DNA from: Ureibacillus galli
GTDB lineage: Bacteria; Bacillota; Bacilli; Bacillales_A; Planococcaceae
Direction: 5' to 3'
Assembly: GCF_014836845.1 (NCBI RefSeq)
Contig: NZ_JACSQA010000020.1
Span: 1-64,000, forward strand
DNA: 64,000 nt
Part shown: positions 61,655 through 64,000 of the stretch, piece after piece
How positions within the stretch are numbered: the stretch's first letter is position 1
Layout of the letters: the number at the start of each line of letters is the position of its first letter
Translations under genes and position numbers: made by a program
The notes under the pieces: model-generated
What the model was told of the DNA's origin: nothing
Seen by the model: only the letters and a program-made list of their open reading frames with translations
The model's database searches: none

Positions 61655-62491
61655 ATGTTCCAATATGAAGTTCAACAAGAAAGTCTATCCGTGGAAGAAT
61701 TGTTGCGCACAAAATGGCGCCTTGGCAAAAAGATTGTACATGAATTAAGAATGGCAAAAGCTGTTACTTACGAAGACTCAACACCTGTCATTTGGAAAGA
61801 GCCACTTCGTGTTGGCACGATTCTTTTCTTTCACTTTGAAGTACCCGCATCCAATTATAAACCTACTCCCCAATGCGACTTAACGATTCAATATGAAGAT
61901 GACCATTGCCTTATTGTATCTAAACCGAAAGGGATGGCTACACATCCTAATGACGTGCACGATGTGGACACTTGTATGAATCATGTCATGGCGCATATTA
62001 TCGCAGCTGGAGGACATTACGCAGAACATGTTCACCGTTTAGATCGTGGAACAAAAGGTTTATTATTAATAGCAAAACATCCTATAGCGAAGTCCATTTT
62101 TGATCGGATGATTGAAGAAAAAACAATTATTCGAACATATGAGGCAGAAGTACAAGGAAATATCCGACAAGAAAGCGGAACGATTAACGCTCCGATTGGC
62201 AAAGACCGCCACCATCCAACACGCCGTGTCGTTTCGAAATCCGGTCAACATGCTATTACTCATTATGAAGTCGTAAAACGTTTTAAACAAACTTGCCTTG
62301 TCCATTTAGTATTAGAAACTGGTCGTACTCATCAAATCCGAGTTCATATGGCTCATATCGGTCACCCGATTGTCGGTGATACGATGTATGATGCAAGAAA
62401 AACTGCCTCAGGTGATTATGAATTACATGCAATTCAACTGGATTTTGAACATCCTTTTTTGAATAAACGGATTGTCGTTTCTGACAAATAA
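61655..62491 (+). CDS. RluA-family pseudouridine synthase
   Basis: A 278-residue enzyme that isomerises uridine in RNA. The catalytic motif HRLDRGTKGLLL (about 128-139) supplies the Asp. Other markers are VSKPKGMATHP, RTYEAEVQG and ETGRTHQIRVHMAHIGHPIVGD. An N-terminal S4-like region is partly degenerate. Gene neighbourhood resembles yhcT-yhcYZ of B. subtilis. Start ATG at 61655 (or 61652) behind GGAGG. Confidence 0.9.
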   Translation: MFQYEVQQESLSVEELLRTKWRLGKKIVHELRMAKAVTYEDSTPVIWKEPLRVGTILFFHFEVPASNYKPTPQCDLTIQYEDDHCLIVSKPKGMATHPNDVHDVDTCMNHVMAHIIAAGGHYAEHVHRLDRGTKGLLLIAKHPIAKSIFDRMIEEKTIIRTYEAEVQGNIRQESGTINAPIGKDRHHPTRRVVSKSGQHAITHYEVVKRFKQTCLVHLVLETGRTHQIRVHMAHIGHPIVGDTMYDARKTASGDYELHAIQLDFEHPFLNKRIVVSDK

Positions 62492-62493
62492 TG

Positions 62494-62522
62494 AAAAGCA
62501 TCCTTTATAGGGTGTTTTTTCA
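62494..62522 (+). terminator. Weak terminator after the RluA gene
   Basis: AAAAGCATCC and GGGTGTTTTTT pair with G-U pairs and end in T residues. Confidence 0.5.
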
Positions 62523-62621
62523 TTCCTACATAAAAATCATTCCTTATCGTCGTTTCAACAAAAGCAAAACAACATATAAAGGAATGATTTTTAATAATTT
62601 TTAATTCAATTCTAAAATGGA

Positions 62622-63446
62622 CTAAAAATCAAAATTGTCTGGGTTTGATCCAAAGCGTTGATTTTTATTCAGTTGATTCATTTGTTCCATTTGCTCTTTC
62701 GATAGTTCAAAATCAAAAATTTGCATATTTTGTTCAATTCGACTTGGCGTAACCGACTTCGGAATCGTAATCACGTCATTTTGATAATGCCAACGAAGAA
62801 TAACTTGCGCCGTAGACTTACCAAGTTGTTGAGCAATTTCAGTAATAACTGCATCTTCAAGAACTTTACCTTGACCGAGAGGAGACCATGCTGTTACTGC
62901 AATATCATGTTCTTTACAGAAAGCTCGAAGCTCTTCTTGGGCAAGATATGGTTGTAATTCAACTTGGTTCACCATTGGCTTTACATTTGCCTTTGCAAAT
63001 ACCTTTTCTAAATGATGAATATGATGGTTGGATACACCTGGTACACGGATTAATTTTTCTTCATATAATCTCTCAATGGCACGGTAAGTATCTACGAATT
63101 TCCCTTGAACAGGCCAATGGGTTAAATATAAATCTACATATTCTAATCCTAGTTTTTTTAATGATGTTTCAAATGCACGTAACGTTTCATCATAGCCTTG
63201 ATCCGAATTCCAAACTTTTGTCGTAACAAAAATTTCTTCCCTCGGTACATTCGATTGGCGAATCGCTTCCCCTACTTCTGTTTCATTGTTATAAAGAGCC
63301 GCCGTATCGATAGCGCGGTAGCCAACTTCAAGGGCCTTTACCATTGCTTGTAGGGCAACTTCAGGTTCTGTCATTTTATACACGCCTAAACCAAGGTATG
63401 GCATTTCTACTCCATTTTTTAACGTTTTAGTTGGTATCATCGTCAA
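62622..63446 (-). CDS. Aldo/keto reductase (AKR5-like, YvgN/YtbE type)
   Basis: A 274-residue NADPH-dependent reductase. The tetrad is visible: Asp and Tyr in RAIDTAALYNNE (near 47-53), Lys in VTTKVW (near 77) and His in LTHWPV (near 110). The cofactor-binding IPKSVTPSRIEQN lies near 230. The likely substrates are small aldehydes such as methylglyoxal. TTG at 63446 follows GGAGGGAG; ATG at 63440 is the alternative. Confidence 0.92.
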   Translation of the reverse strand: MTMIPTKTLKNGVEMPYLGLGVYKMTEPEVALQAMVKALEVGYRAIDTAALYNNETEVGEAIRQSNVPREEIFVTTKVWNSDQGYDETLRAFETSLKKLGLEYVDLYLTHWPVQGKFVDTYRAIERLYEEKLIRVPGVSNHHIHHLEKVFAKANVKPMVNQVELQPYLAQEELRAFCKEHDIAVTAWSPLGQGKVLEDAVITEIAQQLGKSTAQVILRWHYQNDVITIPKSVTPSRIEQNMQIFDFELSKEQMEQMNQLNKNQRFGSNPDNFDF

Positions 63447-63713
63447 AATTACTCCCTCCTAACTCTTTCATATTTTTATTATACGATTATTTCTAAATGT
63501 TACTAAATAATTTGAACTGAAATTTCAAACTTATCTAGTAATTACGAGGAAACATCTTATTCCTCTCTAAATCTATTAACTATCTAAACTTCTCTTAAAT
63601 ATTTCTATTTTAGTCGTTCTAAGATGAGCTTTGTAGAAATATAAATATATGAAAGGTATTTTTTCTTATTCCCAAGCCATTTGTCTTAAATTTTCCTGTG
63701 GAGAGTGATTCTT

Positions 63714-64000
63714 ATGATGGAAACCCCATTATTGTTAACAAGTTTTCTTAGGCGTGTCGAAAAGTATTATCCCGAAAAACTCGTGATTTCCCGTACAAGT
63801 CCTGACACGATTCACCGTATACCTTATAAAGAATATGTAAGCCGAACTCGAAAACTTGCAAATGCATTAACTTCCTTAGGTATGAAGCGTGGGACGAAAG
63901 TTGGTTCTTTTGCATGGAATCACCACCGACATCTAGAGGCTTATTTTGCAGTTCCTTGCGCAGGGGCCATTTTGCATATGGTCAATATTCGTTTAGCACC
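63714..64000 (+). CDS. Acyl-CoA ligase (AlkK-like), N-terminal part, cut by window end
   Basis: An open frame from ATG 63714 (or 63717) behind GGAGAGTG runs off the window after 95 codons. It reads METPLLLTSFLRRVEKYYP, then RKLANALTSLGMKRGTKVG, FAWNHHRHLEAYFAVPCAGA and MVNIRLAP. This is the N-terminal domain pattern of medium/long-chain fatty-acyl-CoA synthetases of the AlkK type. Domains with the AMP-binding loop lie outside the window. Confidence 0.85.
   Translation, partial: MMETPLLLTSFLRRVEKYYPEKLVISRTSPDTIHRIPYKEYVSRTRKLANALTSLGMKRGTKVGSFAWNHHRHLEAYFAVPCAGAILHMVNIRLA

Overview
The window comes from a low-G+C, spore-forming member of the Bacillales. Many genes have a strong GGAGG-type ribosome binding site followed by a TTG or GTG start. 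Gene order is close to that of Bacillus subtilis (ecsBA-hit-trpP-yhaH-hpr-prsA-yhaM; hemEHY-hmoB; lplJ-yhfH; hemZ-yheAB-yheE). Spore genes include a gerA-type receptor operon, hpr/scoC and a YjcZ-type micro-protein. The LuxS sequence resembles the staphylococcal form more than the B. subtilis form, so I favour a Planococcaceae-like lineage (Lysinibacillus/Ureibacillus group); this is inference only. I see no tRNA, rRNA, CRISPR array, prophage or intact insertion sequence.

Layout. 1-1,410: a c-type cytochrome lipoprotein and a YitT-family membrane protein. 1,866-5,915: a visibly A+T-rich island carrying a complete but rearranged SDP (sporulation-delaying-protein) toxin system. Its parts are sdpR, an unknown 5-TM gene and an SdpI-like gene in one operon; the toxin precursor sdpC on the opposite strand; and a divergent sdpA-sdpB-DCC oxidoreductase operon. 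6,570-16,630: luxS, an S9 peptidase, an acyl-CoA ligase, a BceRSAB-type antimicrobial-peptide response module and lplJ. 16,760-22,170: yhfH, a YtkA-like lipoprotein, hemY-hemH-hemE (coproporphyrin-dependent heme synthesis) and divergent hmoB (heme degradation).

22,210-25,270: an MFS symporter plus ornithine-cyclodeaminase-like enzyme, divergent from an XRE-cupin regulator and separated from it by a perfect palindrome. 25,320-33,630: the ecs-hit-trpP-hpr-prsA-yhaM block. 33,680-36,170: an enoyl-CoA hydratase and an FAD dehydrogenase. 36,480-42,620: T-box-controlled serA, then a germinant receptor operon with a previously uncalled two-TM micro-protein at its end. 42,670-49,820: a HAD phosphatase, a YvbH-like PH-domain protein, a TPR-GGDEF protein, hemZ, yheB-yheA and yheE.

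49,860-55,300: an MFS protein and a heterodimeric BmrCD-like multidrug ABC exporter. The exporter is preceded by a 25-codon leader ORF and two tandem terminator hairpins, which looks like a transcription attenuator. 55,450-64,000: a CNNM/CorC-type transporter, a CDF metal exporter, an AirSR/YhcYZ-like two-component pair whose GAF domain carries four cysteines, a GntR regulator, a BdbC-thioredoxin pair, an RluA-type pseudouridine synthase, an aldo-keto reductase and the start of a second acyl-CoA ligase cut by the window edge.

The most unusual content is the SDP island. Toxin, putative maturation proteins (SdpA, SdpB and a DCC thiol-disulfide oxidoreductase) and an immunity/regulator operon lie together in an arrangement different from the B. 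subtilis sdpABC-sdpIR locus. Family statements rest on motif recognition and on remembered reference proteins; no database search was run.
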